64,000 bases of DNA from Prinia subflava (GCF_021018805.1 NC_086248.1:27412922-27476921), one strand, 5' to 3'; shown: positions 36,833 to 50,205, numbered from the stretch's first letter. A program made the numbers and translations. Notes: generated by a model from the letters alone, not told the origin.

Positions 36833-38948
36833 TATGTTACTAAAACTAAAACACCCTGACCCCTGAATGAAAAATCAAAGGAAATTGCAAAAGTGATACA
36901 CTGCAAGATATGGTGTTAACTAAAGTAACAATAAAACTGACAGAACTGCTAATCTGGTGTCCTCAGTAATACACAGTTTCTCTACCAGCTAACAAAACCA
37001 TGGGGAATACTGACGGATCTTGAGACGGTTCCAACTGCATTTTGAAATGTAAAGAAAATGAGAAAGTATTTATTTAGAGACCACAGGCTGTCTGAAAAGA
37101 ACTGTGCTGCCAGAGCTGTTCTTGAGTTAAAATAAGGCATGTAATTAGAAATATTGCTATAATATAGGTCAGACTGACTTTCAGAGACATGGGACAGAAA
37201 GGCAACACTCTTGTGAAGAGCCCAGAACTATATCATGAGCTTATGAGTCTATCTTGTTGATGATTACTGTTACCTAAACAACTTCCAAGAGCTTTGCACC
37301 CAGGCACACTGTCATTGAAATGGTCTGGTCTTTTCAGGGTAACAAAACAGACAGGATTTTTCTCACTTTTATGCATATTTTATTTAGATTTTTATTTATA
37401 AATTAGTGATTCACCCTTATCTACTGAAATAAATGAGGATTTCTTCATGAAAGTCATCTGACAAGTGTCATCTTGCAGTGAACAATCTTGTTATGGACCA
37501 CAGACCTGAGTGAAGAGCCACTGGTATATTCATAACGGATTATCAAATTCAGTGGCTTAAAGCATTGTAATTACCTCCTTTTTAAAATACCGAGAGGGCA
37601 GAAGTTGTGGTAAAAAGAGAAAAATCTGTGGTAGGGTCATACACCTTTATTTATTGAAGTATTAGAAACTGTACTCTTACAAAATCTGAAGACAACTTTC
37701 TACTGAATAGTTTTCGTCTTCTTATTTGCTGAATAGCAATTCTGATATATACTGCTAAGGATTATTCATCACAAAACAAATTTTCAAACTACAGTTGGGA
37801 TGGAACATTCACATTTGATACTAGAAATAACATTTTTGCATACCTTTAAAAGTAAATATAGTGAAACCTAGATGTATCAATTTACTTATGTCTTCATTTC
37901 AAGAATTAAAATTGTATGAAAACTGATGGGAGTTCTCACTCCATGAGATCTAAATCCCCCCTTTTCAAACATTTCAGGAGCTGTGTTTCTAGATCTATTG
38001 TCTAATGTTGACTCTTAGTCTATGAACTTTCAGTATAAACACATTGTGTAGATATCTTGGCGTACTCTGAAGAATCTTGTATTTTAAGATGTTGTGACTC
38101 TACAGGTAGTGGGGTTAAAAGTGGAATTAATTAGATGTTGCCAGGGTTGGAATTCCCTTTCAAATTCAATTGAGATATCCCAAGTTACACTTCAAATTTA
38201 ACTGAGAAAAGTTCCCTCATCTCCTTCCCTCATAATTGCTGCCAGAATAAATTGTATACACACACTGAGAAGTATGTATGGTACAGAATTATCTATAGTT
38301 ACCACATTGATTTGCGTAATTAGAAGAACTGAGGATTCCTATCCTGTGGATCAAGCTTGTGAGCCAAATGTTGTTCATGATGACACATACTTAAAATCTC
38401 ACAAGCCCAGGGCTTGAAATGTTCTATGGGATGACAATGCCAAGAATTCAGAACATTCAGTTAACATTTGTTAGTCATTGTTTGAAGAAAACAAAACATA
38501 AATTTTTAATAAATGTAATATCTTTAATTATTTTATGTTCAGAAAAAAAAGTAACTTCTATAGCAGAGATAATATTCACAAAATTTTATAGGCAGAGTAT
38601 TTAGAAAGAATGAAGATTGAGTTTAGATATATAGTTTAGATAGAACAGATTGAGATAGGTATTTCCAGTATAAGAAGAAATGTTGGACTTTCAGGCTATA
38701 GACTTCAAATTTTGAAAGACCTAGGTAAGCAGATAAGACAAAAGTGGTCTCCACTAATTTTAAGAATCACTCCCTTCGTGTAAGTCTGAAGCAATAGGTG
38801 AAATTTAGTTACTTGAACAATAGAAAGCCTTTGCACCAACCGCTCTTATATGGGAACATTAAAATCTATCACACAAATATGATCAAACTAATGCAGACTC
38901 GCATTTATTCAATAGGGTTCTTTCAGTTGTAGAAGATGTTAAAGAAAA
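36833..38948. other. Unannotated AT-rich sequence
   Basis: Nothing is recognised in about 2.1 kb. Confidence 0.5.
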
Positions 38949-39026
38949 CAAAGGAAAAAAAAACCCACCAAAAAACCCAAACAATCAAACAAGCAAACAA
39001 CCCCCAAAAACAAACAAACAAAAAAT
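38949..39026. repeat. A/C-rich low-complexity tract
   Basis: Irregular aaaac, caaac and poly-A units. Confidence 0.85.
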
Positions 39027-39545
39027 TAAAGCCAAATCAAAACCTCCTAGGAAGACCTGGATTTTACTTGCATTCAACATCAGGATGAAAGTAAAGCTCT
39101 TGCTCCTTAAAGCTCAAAAAAGCCAGTATTTTTGATTTGGGATTTGTAAAGCAGTTTCATGTGCAAAACTAAGTGTTCCAGGACATGTGAACCAGTACTG
39201 TTTCCAGGGGAGCTGAACTGCACCTATGACACAATTTTTCTGCAATGCACTCTGTTGTTTCTTTCCACCTCATTGGATTATATATTAAATTCCTTATAAA
39301 GTTTTCCACTACGCATACCAGTAGTTTCAGCGTTAAACATTAAAAGTCCAACGATATGCATATTTTCAGTATTATCAGTATGGATGAAGGTGAGTTATCA
39401 GCATCCAAGCTTTCATCTGTCTGCACAAGGTAAGCATTGTCAAGGGAAATCAGGAGTGATATGCCACTCATGTATTATGGAATAGCTGACAGGCACCATT
39501 TAACAACTTCCACATGAGATCAAGCTTGCCATTTGTTATAGACAG

Positions 39546-39582
39546 TGGTATTTTGGTCTGTTATAGACAGACCAAAATACCA
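39546..39582. repeat. Perfect inverted repeat, 16-bp arms, 5-bp loop
   Basis: Left arm tggtattttggtctgt (39546-39561) and right arm acagaccaaaatacca (39567-39582) are exact complements around tatag. The 11-mer gttatagacag also occurs directly at 39535-39545 and 39560-39570, which suggests a template-switch origin. It falls within the 120-codon plus frame at 39514-39876, which I do not recognise as a gene. Confidence 0.95.
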
Positions 39583-42500
39583 AGAGGCACACAGCGGATG
39601 CTATATTACTTGTTGTGGGATGATTTTTCCAAAAAGAAAACCAAAAGAGTTGTTACTGATTTTCAGAGGTTTTTTCCTTACTTTGAATTAGAAGTCCTTG
39701 TCTTGTGTTCCTGTAACATACTAAGAAGAAATGTGTATGTTCCAGTTATGGACTTCAAGGTATTTAATTATAGCCAGATTATTTTATTGGCATTTAAGAA
39801 GGTTGGAAGTGCAACCTATCCATACATGAATTTCAGTTCAGGGTACTTTAATATGCACTGTTTGGAACAGTGCTGATAAACAGTATCATTCACTCAGAAA
39901 ATCTGAGACAGAAATTTTATTTTAAAATAATTTTTTTAGTTGCATTCTCTCAAAGGAATCCAGTAATAAAGTATCTTTCCTCTAGTTGGCTTCTTGACGA
40001 TTTTGGTAGGATTTGTCCATTCCAGCTTCATGCCAATTGCAGAGTTCTATTTCCATCTCACATTAAAAACCCTTTACTTGTATAGGTGTTCTGCTAGTTT
40101 TGCTGAGGATTATCCTTAGATGAGTTCCTACTGGAAATGAAGGATTTGTTTACAGTAATAGGGCTTATTGCTGAATTTCTCAATGCAGTGTAGTCTTAGC
40201 ACAGCAAAGCTAAGTAGTACCACAGAATGATCCTGGGAAGATGAGCTGTGTCAGGTTTGTTGATAAGCTACTAGTGTTTGGAATGGTTTGGTACTGGTCA
40301 CTAATCCATCCCTTGGTGACTTTTCCTTGGCTGCTTATACGGTACTATTTTGAAGAAGTGGTTTTGATCCATCTTCTCCACTTTAAATGAGAATGGAGTT
40401 TAGTAGCACAGGGTTTTCTGCAGTGTTGGTTGGCTTCAGTGTAAGGACATGATTGAACACATTTGATTAAGTAGCACAGACATACACCATGCATCTATGC
40501 AAGAAGGAAGTTAAAGCCATCTCTTTTCCTTGACCTGCTCCCTGTGTCCATACTACTGGATCATATTTTTCATCAAGTATTTTAGGAAGCAGTCTGAGTT
40601 CAGGCTGCTTATTAATTATGGAAAGATATACTGTCATACCCAAAAAATACTTTTTGGAACAGGGCACTACTCTGCTTGACAATGTGCATGCAACTGATTT
40701 TGAATCAATATGATGTTGAAGACAGGTGAGTAATTATTTCATTTCACTTCTGTTCATGGAATTCTATTAACTGTTCTAATAACTCAAAATTTACAATACC
40801 AAGATATGCATCTAGATCTTTCACCCAAGAGGGGTATGCAAAATACATTGGTATGTGGGTTGGTTCACCACAAAATTCTTGAAGAAATAATCTTGTAATA
40901 GCAAATTCAGAACCATTGCACTGAAGAACTGCCTTTGGCAACCAAATAAAATACAATAGATTTAAATGTAGGTAGATTTGAAATACCATCCCTCTGCGAG
41001 ATCTTAATATTTAAATCTAGGTTTCTTTACTTGACTCAAATTTTAATCCTGATCTTCTGATGAGTTCTCTAGTAGCTCTTTCTTTTCAATACATAGCTGT
41101 TGAAAATGTAGGAGGGTCTGGTCGTCTTTTTTGGGTTTTTTTTTCACGTCTTTTTATCCAGCAGATCACTCATTTTGATAGTTTTTCTCAACGTGGATAT
41201 TTTGATGCTCTTTTTTTGACATAGCACACTGTGTTTGAAGCAAGTTTTCTATGAAACCCAACTGTTCCAATATATGTGTAAGCTCTTCATATAATTTATT
41301 ACTCTCACATAGAGATACATTTCTATTGAATTAGGAAGTTTGTTCGAAAGGCCATTTGTTTTATTTCCTTCTGCTCTCCATTGTGCTTTCAGATTTCTAC
41401 CCAATAATTTTCTATTGAACTTTCCTATTATATCATGTTTTCAGTGCTCAAATATTACCATCCATGTGCATGTTTATTTTATTCAAAGTGTTGTCTCAAA
41501 GGAAAACATACGTTTTTGTCATCCCAGACAATGCTATGAAAATAAAACATAACAAATCTCTGTTCACTTTTCATGGAAAAAGATGTTTTTCCTACTACAA
41601 AATCCTTGTTCTTGTAACATTTAAGGTTTTAATCTTCATGACAAAACTAGTGCAAATTTTTAATTTGCTAGACTGGAAGAAAAAAAATCTTTAAAGGACA
41701 CAGATTGGGGGTTTTGTTTGGCTTTTGATATACATAATGTGTTTTCTGAGCTTGGTTTATCTGAAGCACTGTATAACTTATTTTTCCTTCCTTGTGGGTT
41801 CTCATCCAAGTAAATAAACATAATAATACAAATAATAGTGCTTTCCCATAATAATGAATCCATAAACTCCATCTGAGTCACATACAGAACTGAGGAAAAT
41901 GAGTTGCAATAGATATAATCTCCTATGGAAATGACGTGATGAAAAAATACATGTATGAATGTTGCTAATATTGATCTATTCTTTTCAAGCAGTTTGTTAA
42001 GAAAATATGCACATCCCAACACAGATTAGTTGTTGGTAGTTGGTTTGTTTGTTTGGTTGGTTTTTTGTTTGTTTTTTTAATAGACGCAGAAAGTGAATTT
42101 ACAGACATACTACAATAGAATAAAAAGTATTCATGTATTTGTGGCCAGCAAAGGGTGATTGTAGATAACATCTACTCATACACTGAAAGTGAGATAATTG
42201 ACCCTAACTGTGATGAATTACTGTGAATAAGCACTGAGGCAATGCTGTCAGCTATGTAGAAAAAACAGTCCTATAGAAACACTTGTCTAGAATTGAAAGT
42301 TGTGTAAATAACATAAGGTTGTTTTTATCTTTAAAGTGGATTGTTTAATAGAGATCAGAGAACAGGAATAAATTCTCAGAATATATTGACTTTTAGTTAC
42401 AATTTTTCATGTGGTTTTGCCATGGTGAATATTCTTTATGTCCCTCCCTGGCAATACAGAACAACCTTTTTTCTACATTGTAGAAAATACTTTTTTGTTG

Positions 42501-42958
42501 TTCTTTGTACTGTTAACTTAAAGGACCTTGTATTTCTTCATAAATCTGTGTTACCTGAATTTTTGTCATCTAGAGTTGAAATCCACAAGCATAGTTGGAA
42601 AAAAACTTAAGTACTGTTTTTGATTACTGTGGAATTTGTAGTGGTGCCTAGTACCAAAGGAAGTCTACACCTTTTATACATAAAAATGTTGAGAATATTA
42701 ACCCATACTATACATTACTCTAATTGAACTCATATATTGCAATTAATTTGTATAATGTTAGTTATGTTCCAGAGAAATGTAGCTTAGGTTGATCTGATCT
42801 ACTGACTGAGGAAAGCTAGTGACTGTCACATAGATCCAAAGTACTGCTTGTCAAAAACTAATAATGATCTGTTTTATGAGAAATTTACGTAATTTGATAT
42901 ATATTATATCCATTAATTTGATGTTAACTGTCATGGATTTCAGCACTAATAGCATCAG
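39583..42958. other. Unannotated AT-rich sequence with clustered short open frames
   Basis: Open frames of 68-120 codons cluster on the minus strand (40467-40682, 40744-40989, 41660-42022, 41965-42171) and also occur on the plus strand. None is recognised. Stop density in the intervening frames is about 5-6 %, near the chance level for this base composition, so a coding past is not established. A T/G-rich low-complexity tract lies at about 42036-42079. Confidence 0.4.
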
Positions 42959-43918
42959 CAGCCAGCACTGAAACCTAGCAACATATCTAGTTGGAGGCCT
43001 GTCACTGGTGATGTCCCTCAAGATTCAATACTGATTCCAGTGTAGTTTAAGTTAATCAGCTTGGATGAAGTGACTTGGATGAAGGGACAGATGCCTCCAC
43101 AGCAAGTTTGCTGATGACCCAAAGATGATAGGAGTGGCTAATACTCCAAAGGGTTATGTAGTCCTTCAGAAGGAGCAGGGTAGGCTGAAGAACTGGGCAG
43201 AGAATGGTCTGAAACTCAACAAAGGCAGATGAAGGGTCCTGCACCTGGAGAAGGAATAGCCCTAGGCAGCTGTGTCCTTGCTGGTATCCTGGGGTGCATT
43301 AGTGTGGGTGCTGACAATGGTCTGAATGTAGGCATCAGGAGCAGCAGTGTCTGTGGGAAATCATCCACATACTACAGGCCTCAGAAAGTGGCCTAAGAAA
43401 TCTTAAGGAAGAAACCAAAAACAATCCTTGGGAAGTGCAATGTTTACAAAAGGGTGTAAGCTCTGAATAACCAATCATGTTCATTGTACCGAACTACTGT
43501 ATAAATAGAGATTTTAGAAGAATAAAGATTGCTCTCATTTTCACCATCATATCGAAAGTCATGTTGTTATTCCATGCCGTCTGAAAACCAGAATGACATA
43601 TTAGGAAGAGCATTGTCAGCAGAGTGAGGGAGGAGATTTTGCCCTTCCATTGAGCCCTGGCATAGGCTTTGGAGTGCTGTGTCCAGTTCTGGGCTCCTCA
43701 GTAGAAGAGATATATGGAGATCCTTGAGCAGGTCCAGTGGAGGGCACCAAAGACGATTAAGGGATTGGAGCATCTAGCTTATAAGGAAAGGCTGAGAGAG
43801 CAAGGCCTGTTCAACCTTGAGAGATTGCTGAGAGGGGACCTCTTCAATGTCTATAAGTATCTGAAGGGAGGGTGTCAAGAGGACAGACTGAGGTTCTTTT
43901 TGGTCGTGCCAATCAGTA
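42959..43918 (+). mobile_element. CR1 LINE, reverse transcriptase and ORF2 tail, split by an LTR
   Basis: The phrase agcaagtttgctgatgac (43101-43118) encodes SKFADD, containing the FADD catalytic box of CR1 reverse transcriptase. Downstream CR1 blocks (ctgaagaactgggcagagaa, gggtcctgcacctggagaag) follow in order. CR1 sequence stops near 43351 and resumes after 43574 (tgtccagttctgggctcctc, aaggctgagagagcaaggcc, gtatctgaagggagggtgtc), so a small LTR inserted into it. The 3' end is missing; the copy stops where an ERVL-like LTR begins. Frameshifts and stops make it inactive. Confidence 0.92.
43352..43574 (+). mobile_element. Small solo LTR nested in CR1, about 223 bp
   Basis: It interrupts a recognisable CR1. 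It begins tgtgggaaatc and ends ttattcca, and contains a TATA-like tataaatag at 43500-43508 and AATAAA at 43521-43526, a compact promoter-to-polyadenylation arrangement. The exact edges and target duplication are not certain. The family is not recognised beyond LTR form. Confidence 0.65.
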
Positions 43919-43924
43919 AGTTGT

Positions 43925-44590
43925 AGGAAGACTGTTGGCAAAAGCACTGTGGACTCTGTCATCTGCTGCCACCCTCTATCCTTTCCCATTTCTCTGAGAT
44001 GCAGCTACAGGACATGGTGCTGAAGAAAAGTGGTGAAACATGGAATCAACAGGTGCTGAAGGATGGGGCCGGTGGGGAAGGCTGTTGCAGGCAGCAGAGC
44101 CGAGGATGGGAGCCCTAATCCAGCTGAGCCAAAAGGAGCACAGTGAAGAGGTACCAAAATGACACCACCATGCAGGACTGACCTCCAGCACTCTGGAGCA
44201 GTCCCAAGTGTTGCTGTAGGCACCAGCACAGAACTGAACCCAGCAGAGCAGTGTCAGTGTGTAGCAGATGACCTTGCTTTTGGGCATGCGTCCATCATTG
44301 TTTTTCTCTGCTTTAGGGGCAGGAAACATTAGCTGCTGGAGTCCCTCTCCAATATCTTGTCTTTGTACCCTTGATCACCTTTTGTTGTGTAAAGCACCTT
44401 CTCTTTCTGTATACTTTGGTTATTAACATTTCTGTTGTTAGTGTGCATATCTCATTCCATTGATGTTTGCTTTCAGTAAACTGTTATATCAACCCATGAT
44501 CTCTGCCTTTGTCCCTCTCCTACCAGAAGGGTTGGGGGAGGGGGAGTGGTGTTTTTGGAGTGTAGTTTCCATCTGGTGTTAAACCACCAT
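43925..44590 (+). mobile_element. ERVL-like LTR (3' end clear, 5' end uncertain)
   Basis: The right part runs cagtaaactgttatatcaac, then gggttgggggagggggagtg, then ccatctggtgttaaaccacc, which is the ERVL LTR 3' end seen at 16076-16908. The left part (43925-44330) is GC-rich and carries gagatgcagctacaggacat, compatible with the same LTR but diverged. It abuts the CR1 at 43918, which suggests insertion into or beside it. Minus frames at 43976-44329 lie within it and are not genes. Confidence 0.6.
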
Positions 44591-46504
44591 GGTATGACCT
44601 GCAAATGTTTTTCTTTGTCAACAAACAGGTTAAATTGGAGACTCGGAAGTTAGTGTGAAGGCAACTGGTACTGTTCTAAACAAGTGTTTTAAATGCTCTT
44701 CTGTTATGCAGATTTCAGAAGAGCTGGGTAGGGATATCAAACAGATTTCAGGTCTTGTGGTCTGATTAATAATTGGAAAAAAAAAGGAACCCTGTTTTCA
44801 AAGCTGGTGTTGTACATGTTTCCATGGTAACTAAAGCATTCACTGACATCAAGGTTTCTATTTTGTTATCTTTTAAAATTCATTTTTATTGCTGGTATAT
44901 TTCCCATGTTTTGACTTAGAAGTGATAAGCTGTAACATTTACTAAATTATATGTTGGGTGTCTCAAGGGACCAGCTAAAAAAAGAATATTTATTTAATTT
45001 CAAAGGAGTAGTTTAGTCACGTAGCAAAGAGGAGGAAAAAAAGGTATGGTTTCTTAAAAAAACATAACTCTGGAATAATTACAATATAGTTAGAACACTC
45101 ATACTGGGATTCCTATGTTTGCAGTGTCCAAGGGTTGAAGCATTTGATCAAAAGCCCAAACACATTATGATGCTATTATTGGTAACTGGGTCATGGGAAA
45201 AAAAAAATCTCCCAATCTTCATATGTGCAAAGAATCTGCCATTGTTACCTTCTGTTGTTAGAACAAACACAAAACTGCCACTGCCTATGAATGCAGAACA
45301 TGTTTTTTATCTGTTTCTTAGTGTGTTTTAAGATGTCTAACATTTAACCTTGAATGCTTCAGTTACCAGAGAAGTGTCATTTTTATCCTCTATTTTACCA
45401 ACCGCTGGAATTTGAGAACAATGCTGATGAACTTTTTCTTTAATATTGCTGCTTTTTTAGAAGATACATTCCCACTGATCACATAAGGGGAATTGTGTGA
45501 CAGAAGGCTGATATGACTTTTAGGACTAATTCAGATATGATGGCAGTAAATCTCCATAGAGACAGTGGCTTCTTTTGTTCCAAAATTACCTCACCAGTTC
45601 CTATAAAGCATAACTCCCATCTTTGATATTTTCTGGTCTTCCTTTGTCTATACAATACCTTTTGTGAGTGCTTTACTGAGCTGTGTTCTCTCTCATTCTG
45701 CAGGGATGCAAAATGTTAATAGGTGTTCTGATATCCTATGACATTGGGCATTACTCTTAGAGATAGCAATTCTGAATTTTAATTAATTTCTGAATCTAGG
45801 TTAGAGTTATTTTATATAATCACTACTGGTTTATCCAGTGATAAAAATGCAGAAAATATTTAATAGCAAAATAAAAATTCCCTTGATAAACAGTTGATTC
45901 AGTGATAACTAAGCTTTCATTGTATTTTTATTTTTTTGGTATTAGGTTTTTCCTATGCCACCTAAAAACCACTTTATTTCTCTTCCACTATGTCTTCAAA
46001 CATAACTGCTTTCCAAAGAGGCCAGATATGGCTGTTTCCTGCATGAGAACTGTGCAGCCAATCAAGTCAGGCATGTTTTCCTTCTACACAGAATATGTTG
46101 TGATAGCTGCTGTTTTTATTTACGTGTAATGAACCAGTGTTCAGCTGTTTTCACTCATTCTTTCTTCTTGAGAAACAGTATTTTTAAAATTGCTATGCCA
46201 GTGTTTACTCTAAAAAACCTGAAAACTGAATATACATGAACTCACCATGACCACGTCAGGGTAAAAACCACTACTATTATTATCATTGTCATCATCATCA
46301 TCTTCATTGTTAGCATTATTATCACTTCTATTGCTGTTATTTTCTATTCAGGTCAAACATTGCTATCATATGTGTGATGATATTGTCATTTCTGAGGAGT
46401 CCTTCAACTTAGAAACTGCAACTTGCTTGAAAGTTGGGTTGACAGCTTTTTACATTTGTCCTATAAGATCCTATTTCAGGAAACTTGCTACAGTCATGGA
46501 ATAC
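44591..46504. other. Unannotated AT-rich sequence
   Basis: No gene is recognised. A trinucleotide-rich patch (att/cat) lies at about 46270-46345. Frames at 45119-45331 and 45902-46129 have no family resemblance. Confidence 0.5.

Positions 46505-46538
<34 letters not shown>
46505..46538. repeat. (CT)n microsatellite
   Basis: CT dinucleotides with one ttt interruption, just upstream of an LTR. Confidence 0.95.
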
Positions 46539-46565
46539 CATGTGCATATGTATTCAGTAATGTAC

Positions 46566-47919
46566 TGTCATGGGTTAGCACTGGCTAGATGTTAATGCAC
46601 CCATGAGTGTATGTTTTTCCTAATGAGCTACTGTGATATGTGGTCAAGAACAGAGCAGAGTAAGCTTAAAACTTGAAAATAGAGAACAAAACTTTATTAC
46701 ATTACATAGGAACAGGAATAGAAAGGAAAACTCTAAACACACACACAAAACAGAAACGAAACTTTCTCAGAACATTTCTTCTCCTCCCCCAGTTTCCACC
46801 CCCCTACATGTTACCCTCCATAGACTAAACTCTTGGGTTTTAAATCAAACAATCACCACTCAAAAAACTAATCTTCAATTCAGCAAGGGAGAGAGGAGCC
46901 TCTCTCGCACTACAGACTGCTCTTCAGAAAACACAGGTCCACCCCTTATGTCTTTCTATGTCACCCGTGGCACAGCCCGGAGAAAGTTGCCGTGGTGACA
47001 ATCTCTTTTCTATGTCCAGTGCTCTCACTACTGTCCATGGGCTAAAGCTGCATATAGGGCTCTTTAAGGATGCTTTCATGCCAAGCTGTCCCCATCTTTC
47101 CCCTGGGGCTGAGGTTTCTAAGAGCAGGTTTCCCCTGAGGGCAGAGGGCACCACCACACCCTCCCCTTCTCTTCTCTGCTTGCTCCACTGCAGCAAGTCG
47201 AGCTGGCCACATCCACCCCAAAATGCAGTTTATGTTCAAAAGAGACTCAAGTTCAGTCTATGGCTAACATTATGCAAGAAAAAAGTCTAGCTCAAAAAGC
47301 TACTCTTCTTCATTCCTGCCCATCTGAGATTCTTTTCATCTTCTTTTATCATCTCAGTCTCAAGCTGTTTCTCTCTCTCTTCTGAAGCCACTAGCTATGA
47401 GAATCAATGTCTGGGAAAAGTTTCCTTCTGCTAAGAAATGGTTAACAGTTTCTGGCTCCCGGCAGGGTGCAGGCTAAGGCACTCCCAGGCTCGGCAATTC
47501 CCACGCGGCTGGGCACTTTCTCCGGGAGGGGGATGGCGGGGGGACACACAGAAGGCACCTCCACAGTTTTCCACCCCTCCATCCTGGATGGGGCCAGCTC
47601 AGCTCCAGTCCTGTCCATTCTCTTCCCCCCTCGGGACCCCAGATTACTTCAGCTCGGCCGCATGGTTCTCCTCAGCCCGGCCACGTGGCTCCCTCCCCCA
47701 CCCAGCCTAAAGCTGAGCAGGAGAGAGGAGATGTTTCCCTGCTGAAACTAGAACCCAAAAAGAGACAGACCTTCTGAGAGTCCTTGCTTTTAACTCCTTG
47801 TGTCCTCGGAGGCGTGTCTAACCTCTCAGTGGCTACTCTAAGTGCCAGCATAAAACCAGACCGCTGATTGGTTTGCTCACAACTCCCTGAAAAATTCACT
47901 TCCCCCTCAAACCGAGACA
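46566..47919 (-). mobile_element. Solo LTR, ERVL-like, 1354 bp, perfect 5-bp TSD
   Basis: Plus-strand ends are tgtcatgggttagcactgg (46566) and tcaaaccgagaca (47919). On the minus strand the LTR starts tgtctcggtttgaggggg and ends ...cccatgaca, a form familiar from songbird ERVs. The flanks are identical pentamers tgtac at 46561-46565 and 47920-47924. A reverse-complement AATAAA is at 46693-46698. GC content is high at 47450-47720. No internal sequence adjoins either end. All frames on both strands here (46633-46998, 46924-47290, 47438-47745, 47672-47926) are LTR by-products. It is unusually long for a bird LTR, but I see no clear internal boundary. Confidence 0.88.
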
Positions 47920-47924
47920 TGTAC

Positions 47925-50205
47925 ATAACAACATATGTATGGATGTATTTATGTGGTAGTTATAAGCCTTTTCCAGTTGAATATAAGAAACCAATCTTGC
48001 TTCTATGGTTGAGACATGACACCCATCTAACAGTCAATGACAAAGGCAAATTATTAAAAATATTGTTTGAGAATAAGGAAACCTAAATTTTTTACAAATA
48101 TTATATTGTGTAGAAACAGTGACTTTACCATTATACATGTGTTTATTTTCCAGTTTTTCTGTCCATACTCTTGTGGAGAGTTTATCATTAACATAACAGA
48201 GACTCAGAGAGATTGTCATCTTTTTCTGTATCAGTTTCTGGCTTCTTTTAGAACTAATTATTAGTTTAACTTGTATCAGGCTTCACAATGTTTCATAGTT
48301 TGAAAGTCTTATGGTCTTTATGAATTTTAAGCAGTACATGACTTCAAACTTTTCCTTTGAGGGAAATTGATAACAATATAATTGAGTGACTTTCTTATGC
48401 AGTTAAATCGTGAACTATCTGTTCGCTTCTGAAGTTAAATGAATCAGTCACGTTTAAGATTTTTACTGGCTTTATTCCTCTAACATCAGGTGTTTCTAAA
48501 AATATATTCTCTTCTTTTGCTATTTGAGAGTTTTAAAATCTGTTTTTAAGTTTTGCCTCCAACTGCAGAGTGAGGAGGATTGCTAATGTTCTGATAGCAG
48601 TATAAGTCATGGAAGGGAGCATTTTTTCATATGTAATTATCATCTCTTAAATATACTGCTTAAAGAAAAAATCTATAACTACAAAGGATGAGGAGAAAAG
48701 AGTAGAAGAAGGGCAAAAATAGGAGGTGAACATTGTAATGACATGGTAAATGAAGAAAAGAGAAAGGGATAGCTAAACTAAACACATGAATGAATATTGA
48801 GGTGTTCTGTTTTAACCAAATAAATGAGCGTAATAAATGAAACAAATTAGCCAACATCACTGGGTTCTTAAATTAAAAAGAAAAAAATCGTGTTAGAAGG
48901 CGAAAGTGACTTCAATTAGAAAAGATGTAAAGATGGTTTTACTTATTGTTGCAGAAAATGCTATTCCCCACTGTGAAACAGTAGGTCAGCTAACAAGAGA
49001 ATGGTTAAGATATACTGCATGTAGTCTGCTTTTGTGACTTCACTACAAGAGATCGTACATAATCGAGTAGGTTTTTGTAGGAATTCTTTCTCAACTGGAT
49101 ACTGTTGTTGTTCAGCAAAGATGGGGCAGAATTAGAAGTTCAGTTGCTTTTTTAGTCTATTGAGGAAGATTCCCTTCATCTAATGTTTTTTCTGGACTTC
49201 CTATTTAAGTCTGAAATAAAATGACCTCAGAATTTTTTCATGTAGAGAAGTTATTTTTCAGTGTGCCTTTTTAAAACATTAGTGAACTCATTCTTGTCTT
49301 TATTTTGTTTCTTACTTTCATTCTTTTTCCTTCTTTCTTTGAGAATTTTTATTACTCACCATTTTGTAAAGGCTGTTTCTTGTCAGAAATCTGCAGTAGG
49401 TAACACCTTAGTGTTGGGTATTGAAAATGCTCTAAATTTGTCTTTCTTCTAATTAGATAGTGCTTTTTAAAAAAGAAAACAAATGTTTTGAGTTTTTCAT
49501 TACTTTTCCTCCTTTTCTTAAATTTCAGAAAGACAAAACATTGCATCAGTAAGTCTGCCAACACCTTTAAGTCCTTTGACTGCATGTCATGTACAGTGTT
49601 GTACAGGGTTGACATCAGTTGACATCTATAACAAGTTGTGATTTTTGCTGACCTGTGCTTTGTCACAAAGTTGAAATGAACTGTATTTTATTGTGCACAT
49701 ACAATAATAGCTTTCATCATTTATTCCATTTTTCTATTTTTATTTAACTGCAGGTAGATGGAAATGAAACTCAACAGGTTTATTTTCCCTCCAGTAAGAC
49801 TATCTTTACACATTATATGTGTCTGTTTCTGTGCTTTCCTAAGTAAAACATAACTTCAGCACAAAATATTTTGGATTTATGTAAATACATATATTCACAT
49901 ATAATTATTATATAAAATAATTATGTATACAATATATCTATTTGATCTGGTCAAAATAATCTCTAGTGTCAACTGTTTTCAGTTGATTATATCTTCATCT
50001 GGTTTGGAACTGTCAAATTTCTTCTGCATCTCAAAACTACTCAGATTTGTCGTTTACTAATTATTACACGATCCTAAGGAAAAACTGAGGGTAGAGGTTC
50101 TTGTTTTTTTAAGAGAAGGATGCAATTTTGGCTCATATGGACATGTTTTGTTTGGAAGGAAATGAATTCTAGTCTGTGTAGCAATAATGTGGTAACTGCA
50201 CAGCT
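47925..50205. other. Unannotated AT-rich sequence
   Basis: Nothing is recognised in about 2.3 kb. The 104-codon minus frame at 49352-49666 is Lys- and Phe-rich and unrecognised. Confidence 0.5.

Noticed and set aside
40744..40989. 81-codon minus frame with an integrase-like NGSEF string
   Set aside because: The surrounding residues do not follow any integrase pattern I know, and frames of this length are expected by chance several times in the window.
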